Assembly (NCBI GenBank): GCA_947172415.1
Contig: OX359189.1
Coordinates: 9,934,501 to 9,998,500 of the forward strand
DNA: 64,000 bases
Direction of reading: 5' to 3'
Source of the DNA: Chondrosia reniformis
Lineage: Eukaryota; Porifera; Demospongiae; Chondrillida; Chondrillidae
Shown here piece by piece: positions 24,395 to 37,060 of this stretch; the first letter of the stretch is position 1; each line of letters starts with the position of its first letter. Under the pieces are notes generated by a model. It ran no database searches. It worked only from the letters and a program-made list of their open reading frames with translations, and had not been told where the DNA came from. Position numbers and translations under genes: made by a program.

Positions 24395-26196
24395 ACTGTG
24401 TTTCAACAATTATTCAATTTGAAAGTAATCACTCCAAATTACCTAGATAAACATTTGAAATAGTTTTGTAAAAATTAACAATTCACATACTTACATAATA
24501 CATACATACATACATTATCAATTCTTGTGTACTTCACCATTTTCTGTAATTAAACACTTAATTTTCTATTTGCTATTCTTCAATTATCTTGCACATTTTC
24601 ACACATTGTCATCAATTTGAAGTGGTATAGTGAACAATTGTAATAATGTAAGTAATTATATTAGCATCATGCTTGTATTACCTGTGCATACGTACGTAAA
24701 TTACAATGGAAATTAAAAGGTCTCAATGCAAGTAAATCTCATATACGTACATAATATACAGTATTTCATTTTAATTATATAATTACATACATGTACATTC
24801 TCTCCCATTTGGCTATGCTATACGTATGTATATAGCCAAACATGCACTCATATTGCTCCCATGAATATAATGAGACCATCAGTTGAAATACTGTACACCA
24901 ATTACTATTATCAGGACAAAACAATATAGATATAATAGATATTATTTGCTTGCAAAATACTGTAGAACACCTAAAAACACATAAATTAATATTTGCTACT
25001 TAAATAGGACACATATAGCTGATGGTGAATATATGTTATAGAGTCTAGCAAAAAAGGAAAAAAAGAAGAAAAATTGATAATACGTACATACTCATCAAAG
25101 TTCTGTTATAAAAACAGTCAAATTTCCCTCAACCTCATAGCAAGACATAATAGAAGTGATGCGCATGACTTTAGAATGCACTGGTGCCTTATGACTACAT
25201 TAATTAAGTGTTAGATGTGTATACATTTCAATATACTGTACATATATATATAGCTTAGTATCATTGTTGCATTGTAAATATAACTTCTTTGATTTGTTAT
25301 ATTATTATAACTATATACGTATGTACATATATGTACATAAATTATTTGGAACTCTGGACTGCTCTTGTAATGACATATATAGTGTTCATGTACGTATATG
25401 TAATCATAATTATTTATTTTATGAAACAAATGAATCTAGACTTTGCATATATATGTATTACCACTGTATGAAAAATTGATGTGATAATCAAACCACAAGT
25501 AATTATCAATGAAACATCATAAAGAGGGAAAAACACGAAAGAAGCAATTGCTGGGAATTGAACCAATGCAATGTATGCATTAGTATTACACATAAACAAT
25601 TTTACTAAAAATGTACGCTGTGTTTTGTATGAATCAATATAAGAAGTCAGGTTCACATGTTTATCATAATCAATTAGGTTACACAAACTTTATTATAAAC
25701 AAGTAGTTGTGTTTTGCTTATCAGAAAAGAGTTAAGTTCACATTTAAATTGTTTAAACTGAAATGAGGAAGTGTGACAATGTCATATAACAAAAGTACAT
25801 TTGAAAACAGGCTGATAGAAAATGAAGTTAACAGTTAACAGTATTTGTAGGAAGTCACTTAAGAATCAATAACAATACACAACATTCCTTATTACATATA
25901 AGGAAATTTTATACAAAATGATAGGGAGTAATTTTAGTTGCGTTCATTATGATAGATTAGTTTATCGGAGCTATCTGCAACGAAAATCCAATCTAGCTCG
26001 ATTTTCTTTGCAGATAGGTCTGATAAACTTATCTATCATGTACATATAATATACGTACTGTATAATACATATTGGACCTAATCATGAAGAATGATGAGAG
26101 TAATTATACAATCTGGTCTGATGTAAAAATACAGAAATTATACAAACAAAATCAAAATGTTATAAAATTGGCTTCATTATAAATATCAACATGTTG
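24395..26196. other. Intergenic region upstream of gene F tail
   Basis: AT-rich and without recognisable genes. From about 25,690 the sequence resembles the 3-prime flanks of the other type 1 tail genes and is likely the gene F 3-prime untranslated region. It includes the hairpin at 25,949-26,039. Confidence 0.55.
25949..26039. repeat. Inverted repeat (hairpin element)
   Basis: Imperfect palindrome of about 91 bases: atgatagatt..gtttatc at the left and gataaac..atctatcat at the right, with inner arms aaaatc and gatttt around a loop of about 11 bases. It is MITE-like and absent from the equivalent flanks of the other genes. Confidence 0.75.
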
Positions 26197-29100
26197 TTAT
26201 AGGTTACTGTACTCTGTGGGTTTGGTCAGAGCACCATAAGCAGGGTTCTCCTCAATCACCACTCTGTCCCTCATCTCACACTCTTCATACACTGGACCCT
26301 GCACCTGACCAAACAGACCAGATGAGGAGAGGGGAGAGGAAACAGTTACATAAGAGGGGTTGGACTGGAGGAGGTCAACCTCTTTAGAATCTACATCTTC
26401 ATACACCACCTCTTTAGTCTCTTTTATGCGACCTATTAAAGTAGTGAAAATTACTGTATGTATGTGTTTATGAATTTGTACTATACCTCATTGCAAAATT
26501 AGATATAATTAGTAATTCCTCTTCCATATTTCTGGATAGTTACTATATAAAATAAGTTCACAAACCTTTTTTAATTTTATTGTGTCCCATACATAGTCCA
26601 ATAACTAGTATGACGACTAGTACTCCTCCAACTACAGCTCCAATAACACCACCAACTATGGCTGACAAGGACTTAACTGTGCAGATAAAAATACTATTCA
26701 TATCATAGCTTATATTGTTATTACAGAAAGTTCTTACGTACTTCAGTTGAAGCAAACAAATCCATATAATAAGTAACAATTATATGTAGTCAATGTGAAG
26801 CTTACTTGTTATAGTGAACACGTCAGATATTTCAAAAGTTGAATTTCCAAACTCATTCTCAGCTCTCACATAAACCCTGTACTGTCCAACTGGTAACTCT
26901 ATATCTATCCTTCTCATTATCCCTTGACTTGGATCAGTAACTAGAACATCCTCCTCCACTTCTCCACTCTGTGCATTACCAACTGATTGATATCCAACAT
27001 ACAACCTCAGTAGTCCTCTAGTACCAGGATATTGGACTGTTACTGACACTGTTACTATTGCACCACTCACAGAATAGGTTGGTGTGCTTGGCTGAGATGG
27101 AGCACCTGTAGATAAAGTATAAAGTAGATATAGAAACGCTAGCTTATAGTATGTATATCATTATAATTATTTCTTCAAGCACTACCATTGACTCTACATA
27201 GTCTTACACACACCTACAGACACTGTGACACTGCTACCTGCTACAGTGACAGCGGGTCGGGACGGCTTAGAGGGGGTACCTAGTGGAGAGGGTGGTTACC
27301 ATGGTGATGACCTTCACACAAGAATGTAACCTTACCTATTAAAGGTGTTGTAGTCACACTTCTCATTTCACTTCCAAACACATTGGACACTGTAACTTTT
27401 ATAGTATACTCAGTACCAGCTACCAGACCTTCTACATAGATAATGTCCATGTCTGTGGTATTTCTAGTTAAACTTGCTTCACTAAAGTCTCCTCCACCAG
27501 TAGACACTTGTACTTGTATCTCAACAGGATTATTAGGATTCTGTAGTCCCAACTGTATACCAGCACAACATGTGTTGGGAGGAATAGCAGAGAGGTCCAG
27601 TGGAGTTGAGGGAGAAGTGAAGTTTGGAGGAACTATAAAAATGCATAGCACATGCAATACTTATATATAAGTATAGTATGTATTATACAATAGTCATGAA
27701 TAATTATGTAGTTTCACGTCTTAGTATGAATATAATATATAATGTACACTAACTTACAAGGTACAGAAAAGTTATATGAAACTGGTTCACTCATTCCAAC
27801 ACTATTTGTAGCAGTTATACTAGCACTGTAATACTCTCCTTTAGTTAAGTTGTCTACTGTTAAATTGTGAGTTATCAACTGAACTGAAAGAATAACCCCT
27901 TGAGATATATAAGCATTTCCTTTAATTGTAATCTGTAAAATAATATTGGATACATGGAACTTCAAATCTTCTATACAGATATTACTACAATATAAACTCA
28001 CCATATAACTTGTAACATTCCGTCCTCCATCAGTCAGTAGTACAACATCCACTGATAGAATAGTCAGTGAGAGTGCTTCAACTGATACACTCTCAATAAT
28101 AGGAACTACATAACAGACAAATACTCATATACCTCACTATACACTACATGGAACTACATCTCACATACCTGAGTCAGGTGTAGTAAAGGTATTGGCTGCT
28201 GGAGGACTCACTCCATATTCATTCTCAACTACTACTGTTACATTATACATTGAACTGTGCCATATTCCATCATCCATAGTTAAGGTCAATTGAGTTGAAG
28301 TTGTACTGAAGGACAAGTTGACAGTGTCATTTATCACTCTGACAGTGTAGGAGAGAGGTTGACTAGTTCCTCCATCATCAGATGGTACCTCCCAACTTAG
28401 AGTGACACTGAATGGACCAACATCATCAGATGTGATTTCTTGTGGACCACTTGGAGGACCTAATTGAGATTGAGACAGAACAGACAGAACTAAATGGAAG
28501 AATGTACATTACTATACATACATAAAACACTCACCCAACACATTCAGGAATGTTGCTATGGCAACACTCCCTACTTCATTAGTCACCATACAAGTGTAGT
28601 TTCCACTATCTTCACTTCTCTTCAGAGAAGAGACAGTTAAGATGGATCCACTCACTCCTTCTGTGATGTTCACTCCATCTCTCTCAAACATATAACTACT
28701 AGGTGGAGGATTGGCAGCTGATGGAGTACAGTTGAATGTGAATGTGTTCCCTTGTTCAATCTCCTCCATTCTCTTCACTTCAGTGAACTCTGCAACATCT
28801 GATGTGTTAGAGAGAGAAGGATATTGTTACATGTTACATTAAAGGTCACTTCATCAACTCACAGTACACATCTAGATAGAATGACACAGAGTCACTCCCA
28901 GCTAATGTAGTCACTGTGATGGTGTAGTTTCCACTGTCAGTACGAATCACATTACTGATCGTCAAACTTGTCAAGTCCACACTAAATCTTCCTCCAGTTA
29001 ACAAGACAGTCTCTCCATTCCTGGACACAATAAAGTTAACAAGTTCTGGATCACTGACTCCATCAACACTGAATGAGAAAGTAAATGTATCTCCTTCTAC

Positions 29101-29625
29101 TGAACTGCTGGTAGTTACAGCAGATGTAATGTTTGGAGGAGCTAGAGATATACAAAAGATGCATGAAAGTATCACGTGGTTTGCAAATAATGTATGTGAA
29201 GATGTACATTATAGTTTCAAAACCATCTCACACAAAACTGTTACAGTAGGTCTGCTCAGTTGTGGTTGGACAATAATGGTCACTCCATTATCATATCGAC
29301 AACCAACTATAGCTCCATCTAATTCCCTCGACACATTTGTGAATACAAGAGGAGAACCATATTCACTGCCAACAAACACAAGTGTACCTAGAACGGTTTG
29401 GTTATTGATTATTATAATATCGCCTCCACCCTTTGGAGGTGATATAAACCAGGCGACAGTAGTCCTCGCTCCATCGATAGTTGGAGTACAAGAGAGTTGA
29501 GCAGTTCCTCCTAACACAACAGTCACATCTTCTGTTGGAAAGTTATCGACTGACTGACCTGCAACTGACACAATCACTGATATCCAAATGCATATGACTT
29601 CAGCTATGTACGCTCTCAATGACAT
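26197..29625 (-). CDS. Gene F: three Ig plus four FN3-like domains, type 1 tail, 816 aa
   Basis: Exons (minus): 29625-29232, 29141-28863, 28798-28535, 28459-28169, 28105-28002, 27932-27758, 27632-27336, 27105-26806, 26676-26566, 26432-26197; sum 2,451 bases, in frame. Signal peptide and Ig1 share one exon; the same junction in K and I is an intron ending in the same gttgcag. Ig1 to about 131, Ig2 to 224, Ig3 to 312, FN3a to 409, FN3b to 502, extra FN3-like domains to 601 and 701, TM to 738, tail 739-816. The ectodomain (VDNFPTEDVTV start, FERDGVNITEG in Ig3) is of the K/I type. FN3a is of the B/D type, and the FN3-like block and tail are of the C type, so F is a mosaic. Tail motifs: VVYEDV, NPSYVTV, VYEECEM, NPAYGAL, TEYSNL. 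Confidence 0.87.
27214..27279 (-). other. Possible 66-base cassette exon or exon relic in gene F
   Basis: Between the two extra FN3-like exons lies a GC-rich segment bounded by AG and GTGTG. It reads TPSKPSRPAVTVAGSS, then VTVSV, in phase 1-1, resembling the first strands of the next exon (APSQPSTPTYSVSG). At 66 bases with symmetric phase, inclusion would keep the frame. It may be a truncated duplicate exon or an optional linker. Confidence 0.5.
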
Positions 29626-29885
29626 TGGAGCTACACTTCGAATTCGATTATTATTACTAGCGAATTTATGAGCGAGTTAATTGTTTCCGTCCTATATAAG
29701 AGGACTGCAAAAGAGAAGTTCTCAAGATGGCGGCGGGTTTCTAGCAATTTAGGCAAGGCAATTTTGTGCCAGCATTACTCTACAGCCAGCTGACGCTCTT
29801 TTGGGACTGTATATAAACGTTAACTAGTTGGAAGAGCCATATAGCTAACTTCCATTAGAAAGAAATTAAGCTTTGCTGCTATTAG

Positions 29886-30087
29886 CAGCATGCGTTATAC
29901 AAGCAGATACCTTACGGTACATATACGGAAGCTTCTTTACAACAACTTAGTTCTCCCACATTTACAGTACTGCTCAACTGTATGGCACTCATGCAACCAG
30001 TCACTTTCTCAGAAGCTTGAAAGAGTATATACAAAACTATGCTATGAGGGTGATTCTTATATCCTCCTCATACATCAAGTAAGCTGA
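29886..30087 (+). mobile_element. Non-LTR retrotransposon fragment between F and G
   Basis: The plus-strand frame includes LYNNLVLPHLQYCSTVWHSC followed by QKLERV. This is the same post-core reverse-transcriptase region as the fragment at 2,441-2,884, but from a different copy. It breaks off after about 60 codons. It sits in the 670-base divergent promoter interval between genes F and G and could influence either promoter. Confidence 0.75.
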
Positions 30088-30293
30088 GGAAGTCCCTCAG
30101 GTACTGTGGACCTATTATATAAACAACGAACAACCTGGCTTAGCATACACCAATAACAATAACAAATGTGTGTGTCATTGCAGCTTCCATGCCATGTGCT
30201 CATAATAACAATAACAATAACAAATGTGTGTGAATTATAGCAGCGAAATCGCCATATTCCGAAGATTTATTTGGCGATACGATAAGAATCGCG

Positions 30294-33078
30294 ATGTACA
30301 GGCTAAAGCTTCTCGTTCTAGCTCTAGCTACAATTTCAGAGTGTAAGTTTCTAAGTACGTTGCATGGTTAGTTACATATGTATAAATTCGTTGTGCTAAA
30401 ATAGGTGCAGTCCACTTCAGTAGTTTTCCCACCGGATCTACCAGCGTGATGGAAGGTGGAACAACTGCCTTTAGTTGTGTAGTGACAGTTAATGGTGTGA
30501 GGAGTAACGTGTTCTGGAAGATTACCAAAGGACATAGCATCACTCTTAATTCTACTCAGAGGTTCAGGAGTACCAACTTCTATGTTGGCTCAGAGTACCT
30601 CTCTCCTTTGACTCTTACTGGTGTTTCAAAGGAGCTTCATGGAGCTTCAGTTAGGTGTGGAGCCAGTGATGGAGGCACTAATAGTTTCCAGTCAGGCTAC
30701 GGTAGTGTGAATGTTTTGTGTGAGTGCTGACTCAGATAACCTGTCGCTAAGTATAACAGCACCTGTATGTGAATATATATACACATCCATGCAATACCTG
30801 CAGCATTATATACATACATATGTATATTATGACATTACAATTTCCTTTAATCAACTATCAGTGTCTATGCCTGTTCAATTATCCATTCTCAGATAGACCA
30901 AACTTAGTTGGAAGCCTTAATTTCGTGAGTGCTGCTCTGGCCAGCATATTTACATATCATTTCAGTGTGGATGGCAATCCAATTCCTACACCTGCCAATT
31001 TTCAATTGGCTAAAGCTGGAGCAGTGCAATATGGAAGTAGATACACCTTCAGTTCGTCAAGTCTCATGATATCCAACATGCAGTATGCAGATACTGGAAC
31101 ATACACTATTAGTGTGTCAACTGTATCTGGAAGCGATTCCATAAGCTTTTATTTGAGTGTTTATTGTAAGTATATAGATATTTATCATTTATGTAATATT
31201 GATTCAGAATCCGTATTATGTACCTAAAGATTTGTATACATGTTCATATGTTTATGTATTTATAAACAGGTCTAGCTACATTTAATGAGTATCCAACTGG
31301 TAATTGGACTGTTTGTGAAGGAGGCATAGTACACTTCATTTGTAATGTAACAGGAAATTGTGCTAACAAGCAGGTATATTGGGTAATAGATGATGGATCT
31401 TCTATGGCAGTGAACAGAAATGGTACATTCAGAGACACAGACACGTTTGTAACAATTGAAGATACTTATGGTTTTTCACTGAAGCTTTCTAATGTAACCA
31501 AAGAATTGGATGATGCAAGAGTGTTTTGTAGAATTGATGATGGTGTAAATATTGTCCATCAGCCAAAGCTTCCAGGAGCTCGTGTTATTTTAGTTTGTAA
31601 GTTTGGTTTATATATATATTAAGTCTAGTCCGTCAACCATTAATTCTTTTATTATATTCTGCTTCAACATGGTTATAGATCCTCCAAGATTTATTAGGAA
31701 TTCAACTTTAATGGACCTTTCTGATATTCCTTTGAATGTGTGTTGTGCTGGTATAAGGCTGGGACTGCAGAATCCAAATGATGCTGATCTTACATTTGAA
31801 GTGCAAGCATTTGTAAATGACACCCTTTTTGTCCATAATTTTACCAAGAAAGGCGACCACCTCTTTGTACAGGATGTGGTAGCTGGCAAAGAATACATTA
31901 TACAAGTTATTATAGCTAACAAATACAAAAAGGAAATAAGGACATTCAACACGAGACCACTCCTAGGTTTGCTCAGTGCTAATTCTGTTTTTTTCCTAAC
32001 TTTTATTGAATGCGTGCATAAATTTGCCATCATTCAATTAGTGAGGTATTCTTAATTATCAATTAAGCCATATTATTGTCTGAGTTTATATTCTGGAGAC
32101 TAATAAATGTTGGTCATGTTATTATTATATAGGGATACCACTTACTCCAATGAAGCCAATGGTCACAGTAAATGATCAAAATATCAAGGTGTCTGTAGAT
32201 GTCCCCTATCCTGGTACAAGAGGAGATGTGACAGTGAGTGTTGGGTATCAGAGAGTCAGTGCAAAGAGACAAAGTGACAGAGTAGAAATGACTTTAACAT
32301 TATTCAACTCATCAGCTGGTCCAGTAATGGGAGAAATGACCTTTGAAGGTCTACCTGTTGGAGACTTTATTGTTACCGTTAGAGCTGAAAATAAATTTGG
32401 AGTATCTACGTCTTCACAATCAGATGTATTTACTGTGAAGAGAGAAGGTACATATACAAAGTCATGCATGGATTCAGTTAGATCTTCTGTCTATAATTTT
32501 GAATCTCTATTTTTACCATTTTTATTTACATTTGTACAGCAGCTATAACTGATATTCATATTATAATTGGTGGAGCAGTTGGGGGAGGGACAATCGTGAT
32601 TGCTTTTCTTTTAGTGATCTTAGTCTTATTAGCTTTGAAGTTATACCACAAGAAAAAAGGTCAGTGGGAGCTATGAATATGGACGGTATCAAAGTTTCCA
32701 CAAAATAATCTTTTCCATTTGTAGTTTTCTATATATTATAGTTTCTATGTACGTAAGTGCCAATTAATTAAACTTGAAATTTGTATATATATATATTGTT
32801 TAAGTAGTTATTAATTCAATTCAGCCTTTTGTGAATTTATTATTATATTGTATACAGATAAAATCCTGCTATTTTATACTGCAGAAATTCCTTCCAAGTC
32901 TCGTCCTGTTAATGTTGTCTATGAAGATTATGAAGTAAAGGATGTTTTGGAGATGCAGCACAACCCTTCATATGCAATACCTGTACCAACTCAATCATCA
33001 GGAGCTGAGAAGAAAGAGCAGGAAGAAAAAATGGCTGACAAAGAAGGGGATATAGTTACATATGAAACACTTTCTTAA
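30294..33078 (+). CDS. Gene G: three Ig, two FN3-like, TM, ITIM-bearing type 2 tail, 626 aa
   Basis: Exons: 30294-30342, 30405-30719, 30893-31165, 31270-31596, 31679-31966, 32133-32447, 32540-32659, 32885-33078; sum 1,881 bases, in frame. Signal peptide MYRLKLLVLALATISE; Ig1 to about 121, Ig2 to 212, Ig3 to 321, FN3-like to 417 and 522, membrane helix within 523-562 (GGAVGGGTIVIAFLLVILVL), tail 563-626. It lacks the FN3a/FN3b pair of the other genes. Its two FN3-like domains (PPRF..DIPLNVCCAGI, PYPGTRGDV) are diverged relatives of those in C and F. The tail has VVYEDYEV, HNPSYAIP (NPxY) and VTYETL, the last a full ITIM match three residues before the end. G is the most diverged family member and is divergent from F. 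Confidence 0.88.
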
Positions 33079-33619
33079 GAGATTAACTTAGAGTTGGAGG
33101 CTTTAAACATATACAGTTGTGAGACTGCATGATCTTGCATGCATTGCTATATATAAGGTAATTGATTGTCTGATCCTGCATTTTGAAGTTTTCAAGTATA
33201 AAGTTTATAAGTTATCAAGTGATCTAGACATATAATATCATAATAATCGGAATATACGTATATGTACTGTACGAAGTCTCAGTAGACATCTCCTTCAACC
33301 TATGCCAGGACATCAATAATCTTACTTGTACACTATATCTGGCTGGTAACCATTGACTCACTGTATATTTCCAGTGCAGTAAGTTGTGGTGGATGTTTAC
33401 TCCTAGGAAACCTCTGAGGGCTCTATTCTGTACACTACAATTCTAGGTATATATATAGAGTCCCCCTCCCCAAACCTCTGCCCATGGTTAATTACTGAGG
33501 AGACTTATATTATACTTCAAACAATCTCAAATATAATAAATAACACAAATACTGAAAAGCAGGTTTAGGAACTCATTCTGAAAACACACTACCTAAGAAT
33601 ACAAAACAGTGGTGTAGTT
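33079..33619. other. Convergent 3-prime region between G and K
   Basis: The 3-prime ends of gene G (plus) and gene K (minus) face each other across 541 bases. Nothing coding is seen. It should hold both 3-prime untranslated regions. Confidence 0.6.
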
Positions 33620-36321
33620 TTAAGAAGGCATTTCGTAAGTAACAACATCTCCTCCCTTGTCAACCATCTTCTCGGCTTTTCCCTTCTTTTGAGATCGAGT
33701 TACTTGAGATGGTACAGCATAAGAAGGATTTCGCTGTAACTCAACAGCATCCTTCATCTCCAAGACTTCGTATGTAACATGTTCTGGATGAGCAGGCTTA
33801 TCAGAAGGGAGATCTACAAGTTAAATATAAAACTCATCTCTCATATATACCGGTAGAATTATATAACTTCCTTAGCATCACATGCATGTCGGTGTACATG
33901 GTTGTGGTTGATTATCATGAGTGCACTTCCATTGGTAATTACAGTCACTTTCAGATCTGTAGCTCACTTTTAATGCCATAGTGATATCGATTGTAGCAGA
34001 TGAATATTATAGCTGTGGTCACAGCTCCTAATATTATTCCAAGTACTAGTCCCCCAAATGATCCAGCAAGTAGTGCGGTCAATGTGTAGTTAGAGGAGCC
34101 TGCTTGAATGATATAATAAAAACTGTTTAAAGATTTTATTTTGCAATAGCATATGCATGTATGTATTACATACAACTTCAGTTTGATGCAAATTTATAAT
34201 TTAACACTTACTAATTGCAGTCATGTTTTCAGTTACTGCAACTATATAAAGAAATAAAACAGTAAATGTATATTTCAGAGTTCATATACACATCTTGAAT
34301 CACTTACAAATCACAAATGCAATTTCCTTACCCATTACGTTGTGCACAGTAAAGTTTGATTGAAATGGATCACTCTCTCCAACACTATTTGTAGCAGATA
34401 TTATAATTGTAAACTTCTGTCCAATCCTTAGCATAAGATTTTCAATCCTCATTTGAGGAGATGAAGGAATGACTACATCAAAACTATAGTTACCTCCAAA
34501 AAGTTCTAGTATTACCTGTAAACATATGTATATACTATATAGACATTTTTTAATTTTTGTAGTTCTGTGATAACCTTGTTTTGTACAGAAGAATAACATT
34601 GAAATTGCATTCAAACACTCACAGAATAATTATCCACATTCTGTCCTCCATCAGTCAGTAGCACAACATCCACTGATAGAATAGTCAGTGAGAGTGCTTC
34701 AACTGATACACTCTCAATAATAGGAACTACATAACAGACAAATACTCATATACCTCACTATACACTACATGGAACTACATCTCACATACCTGAGTCAGGT
34801 GTAGTAAAGATACTGGCTGCTGGAGGACTCACTCCATATTCATTCTCAGCTACTATTTCCACTCCATATTGAGTGCTGTGTTGAAGGTTAGTCAGTGACA
34901 GAGTAGTCACTACATCTGATGTAGTGAAGGAGAGAGTGACAGTGTTGTTTGTGATGTTGATGGAGTACTTGATTGGTTGATCAGTTCCTCCATTATCGGA
35001 TGGTGGGCTCCAACTGATAGTAGCTGAGAATGGATGAATTTCATCAAATGTGATACTTTTAGGAGGTGTTGGAGAACCTATATGTATTAATATATAATAT
35101 TAGCTATCATAATAGAAATTAAATACCTATATTATAATAAAATTCACCCAACACATTCAAACATGTTGCTATGGCAACACTCCCTGCTTCATTAGTCACC
35201 ATACAAGTGTAGTTTCCACTATCTTCACTTCTATTAAGAGAAGAGACAGTTAAGATGGATCCACTCACTCCTTCTGTGATGTCTACTCCATCTCTCTCAA
35301 ACACATAACTACTAGGTGGAGGGTTGGCAGCTGATGGAGTACAGTTGAATGTGAATGTGTTCCCTTGTTCAATCTCCTCCATTCTCTTCACTTCAGTGAA
35401 CTCTGCAACATCTGATGTGTCAGAGAGAGAAGGATATTGTTACATGTTACATTAAAGGTCACTTCATCAACTCACAGTACACATCTAGATAGAATGACAC
35501 AGAGTCACTCCCAGCTAATGTAGTCACTGTGATGGTGTAGTTTCCTCTGTCATTACGAATCACATTACTGATAGTCAAACTTGTCAAGTCTACACTAAAT
35601 CTTCCTCCAGTTAACGAGACTGTCTCTCCATCCTTGGTCACTTTAAAAGTAGCGAGTTCTAGACTAGAAACTTCAGCAACACTGAATGAGAAAGAGAACG
35701 CTTCGTCTTCCACTGAACTGTCCATTGTAGTGTCAGATGTGATGTTTGGAGGAGCTATATATTATATTATATATAAATAAATATATAGCATAATACAGCC
35801 GATCATTATCTGTCTAGATCTGGTAATAAATCAACTCACACAGAACTGTGATGGTAGGTCTGCTCTGTGGTGATTGGGTGTGTGAATCTATTCCCTCAAG
35901 GTATCGGCAAGCAACTCTAGCTCCGTTAAAATCCCTCGAGATACTATCTAGTATAAGAGGAGAATGATACTCACTGCCAACAAACACAAGTGTACCCAGG
36001 ATGGTTTGGTTCATTGATATGACCATAGTTGAACCATTCGAAAGTGATATCAACCAGACGACAATAACCCTCGCTCCATTGACAGTTGGAGTGCAAGAGA
36101 GTTGAGCAATTCCTCCTAACGCAACAGTCACATCTTCTGTTGGAAAGTTATCGACTAACTGACCTGCAACTGAGGCAACGGAGCAGCCACGTGCACTTTA
36201 ACTTTAGTCGACAGACAAGACTAAACTACAAATACATATGTAAAGACGTTTTACCTGTAACTTTATAAATGGATGCGAGAACACTGAAAAGTAGAGCAGA
36301 CGTTAAAACAAAAGTGAGCAT
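33620..36321 (-). CDS. Gene K: Ig-Ig-Ig-FN3-FN3-TM receptor, ITIM-bearing type 2 tail, 621 aa
   Basis: Exons (minus): 36321-36255, 36163-35840, 35754-35476, 35411-35148, 35077-34790, 34726-34623, 34515-34332, 34241-34212, 34099-33968, 33813-33620; sum 1,866 bases, in frame. Signal peptide MLTFVLTSALLFSVLAS; Ig1 to about 130, Ig2 to 223, Ig3 to 311, FN3a to 407, FN3b to 503, short stalk to 513, membrane helix within 514-557 (LAGSFGGLVLGIILGAVTTA), tail 558-621. The tail holds HVTYEVLEM (VTYEVL is a full ITIM match), RNPSYAVP (NPxY) and VVTYEMP. The ectodomain is nearly the same as that of gene I on the opposite strand; differences I see include STMVIS versus STINLS in Ig1, N versus K in Ig3, and a few in FN3b. 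After the stalk exon the two genes are unrelated in sequence. K and I therefore look like a paired-receptor set. Confidence 0.88.
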
Positions 36322-36440
36322 TATATCGATCTAACGTTGACAATATAATGGTGTCAATCTACAGCTATACCCTAGCTTGTAATATACTAAGAAGCGATTT
36401 CCGTTATGTTCAATGGCAAGCAGCAATTTCCGTTAACGAT
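34200..36440 (-). repeat. Inverted duplication, left arm (gene K ectodomain)
   Basis: This arm is an inverted match to 43,234-45,450. It covers signal peptide, three Ig, FN3a and FN3b exons with all introns. The outer boundary by the 5-prime flank lies at cgttaacga (36,431-36,439). Similarity ends after the stalk exon near 34,200, just before the TM exons. Confidence 0.88.
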
Positions 36441-36898
36441 TCCATCATTGAGAAGAATAACAGTCCAGTCCATGCAAATTATAAACAAACAAACACATTA
36501 ATAAATCCATTTAAGTATACAAGATGATATACATTAGCTATGTCCGACACTGGAATCTCTTGACCCACATCTTCTCTATTGTTCTTGCTACTCCTTCCTC
36601 TTTCGCTGCCATTTGCAGGGTCATGCAGAGCTAGGTTATCTAGGATTAAAGACATTTGTGCATGCAGAAGGATTCGCAGAAGATCAAGATAAAGAAAAGA
36701 CAGGATCACTGATGAAGGGTGGAATTCCCAGAAACGGCTGTCTGACCCAGTGGAGAAGAAGATGAAAGAAGGAAGAAAAGACTCCAGTATCTTCATCCAA
36801 AGCTCTCTTCAGGTTTAGTTCCCCTATAGGCTCTTTTACAGAATAGGCATAGCATGTAGGAAAATGGTATCTTAGATTGTTCATGCTTATATCATTCA
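36441..36898. repeat. Inverted copy of the dispersed repeat, between K and the orphan TM exon
   Basis: About 36,640-36,840 is the complement of the repeat found in introns of A and J (gctctcttcaggtttagttc, agactccagtatcttcatc). The minus-strand frames at 36,479-36,899 come from this repeat and show no recognised protein. Confidence 0.55.
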
Positions 36899-37060
36899 AG
36901 CAGGCTCCTCTTACTACACATTGACCACACTTCTTGCTGGATCACTTGGGGGACTAGTACTTGGAATAATATTAGGAGCTGTGACCACAGCTATAATATT
37001 CATCTGCTACATTCGATATCACTATGGCATTAAAAGTGAGCTACAGATCTGAAAGTGACT
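36899..37060 (+). pseudogene. Orphan transmembrane exon, inverted copy of the gene K TM exon
   Basis: After attcaagcag the plus strand reads LLAGSLGGLVLGIILGAVTT and continues IIFICYIRYHYGIK, then a GTGAG donor. This is nearly the same as the gene K TM exon at 34,099-33,968 but on the opposite strand. No other exon of such a gene is adjacent. It is probably a leftover from the rearrangement that made the K/I inverted pair. Confidence 0.8.

Noticed and set aside
36479..36899. Minus-strand frames as the missing tail of gene H
   Set aside because: They lie in the dispersed repeat also found in introns of A and J and contain no tyrosine motif like those of the other tails.
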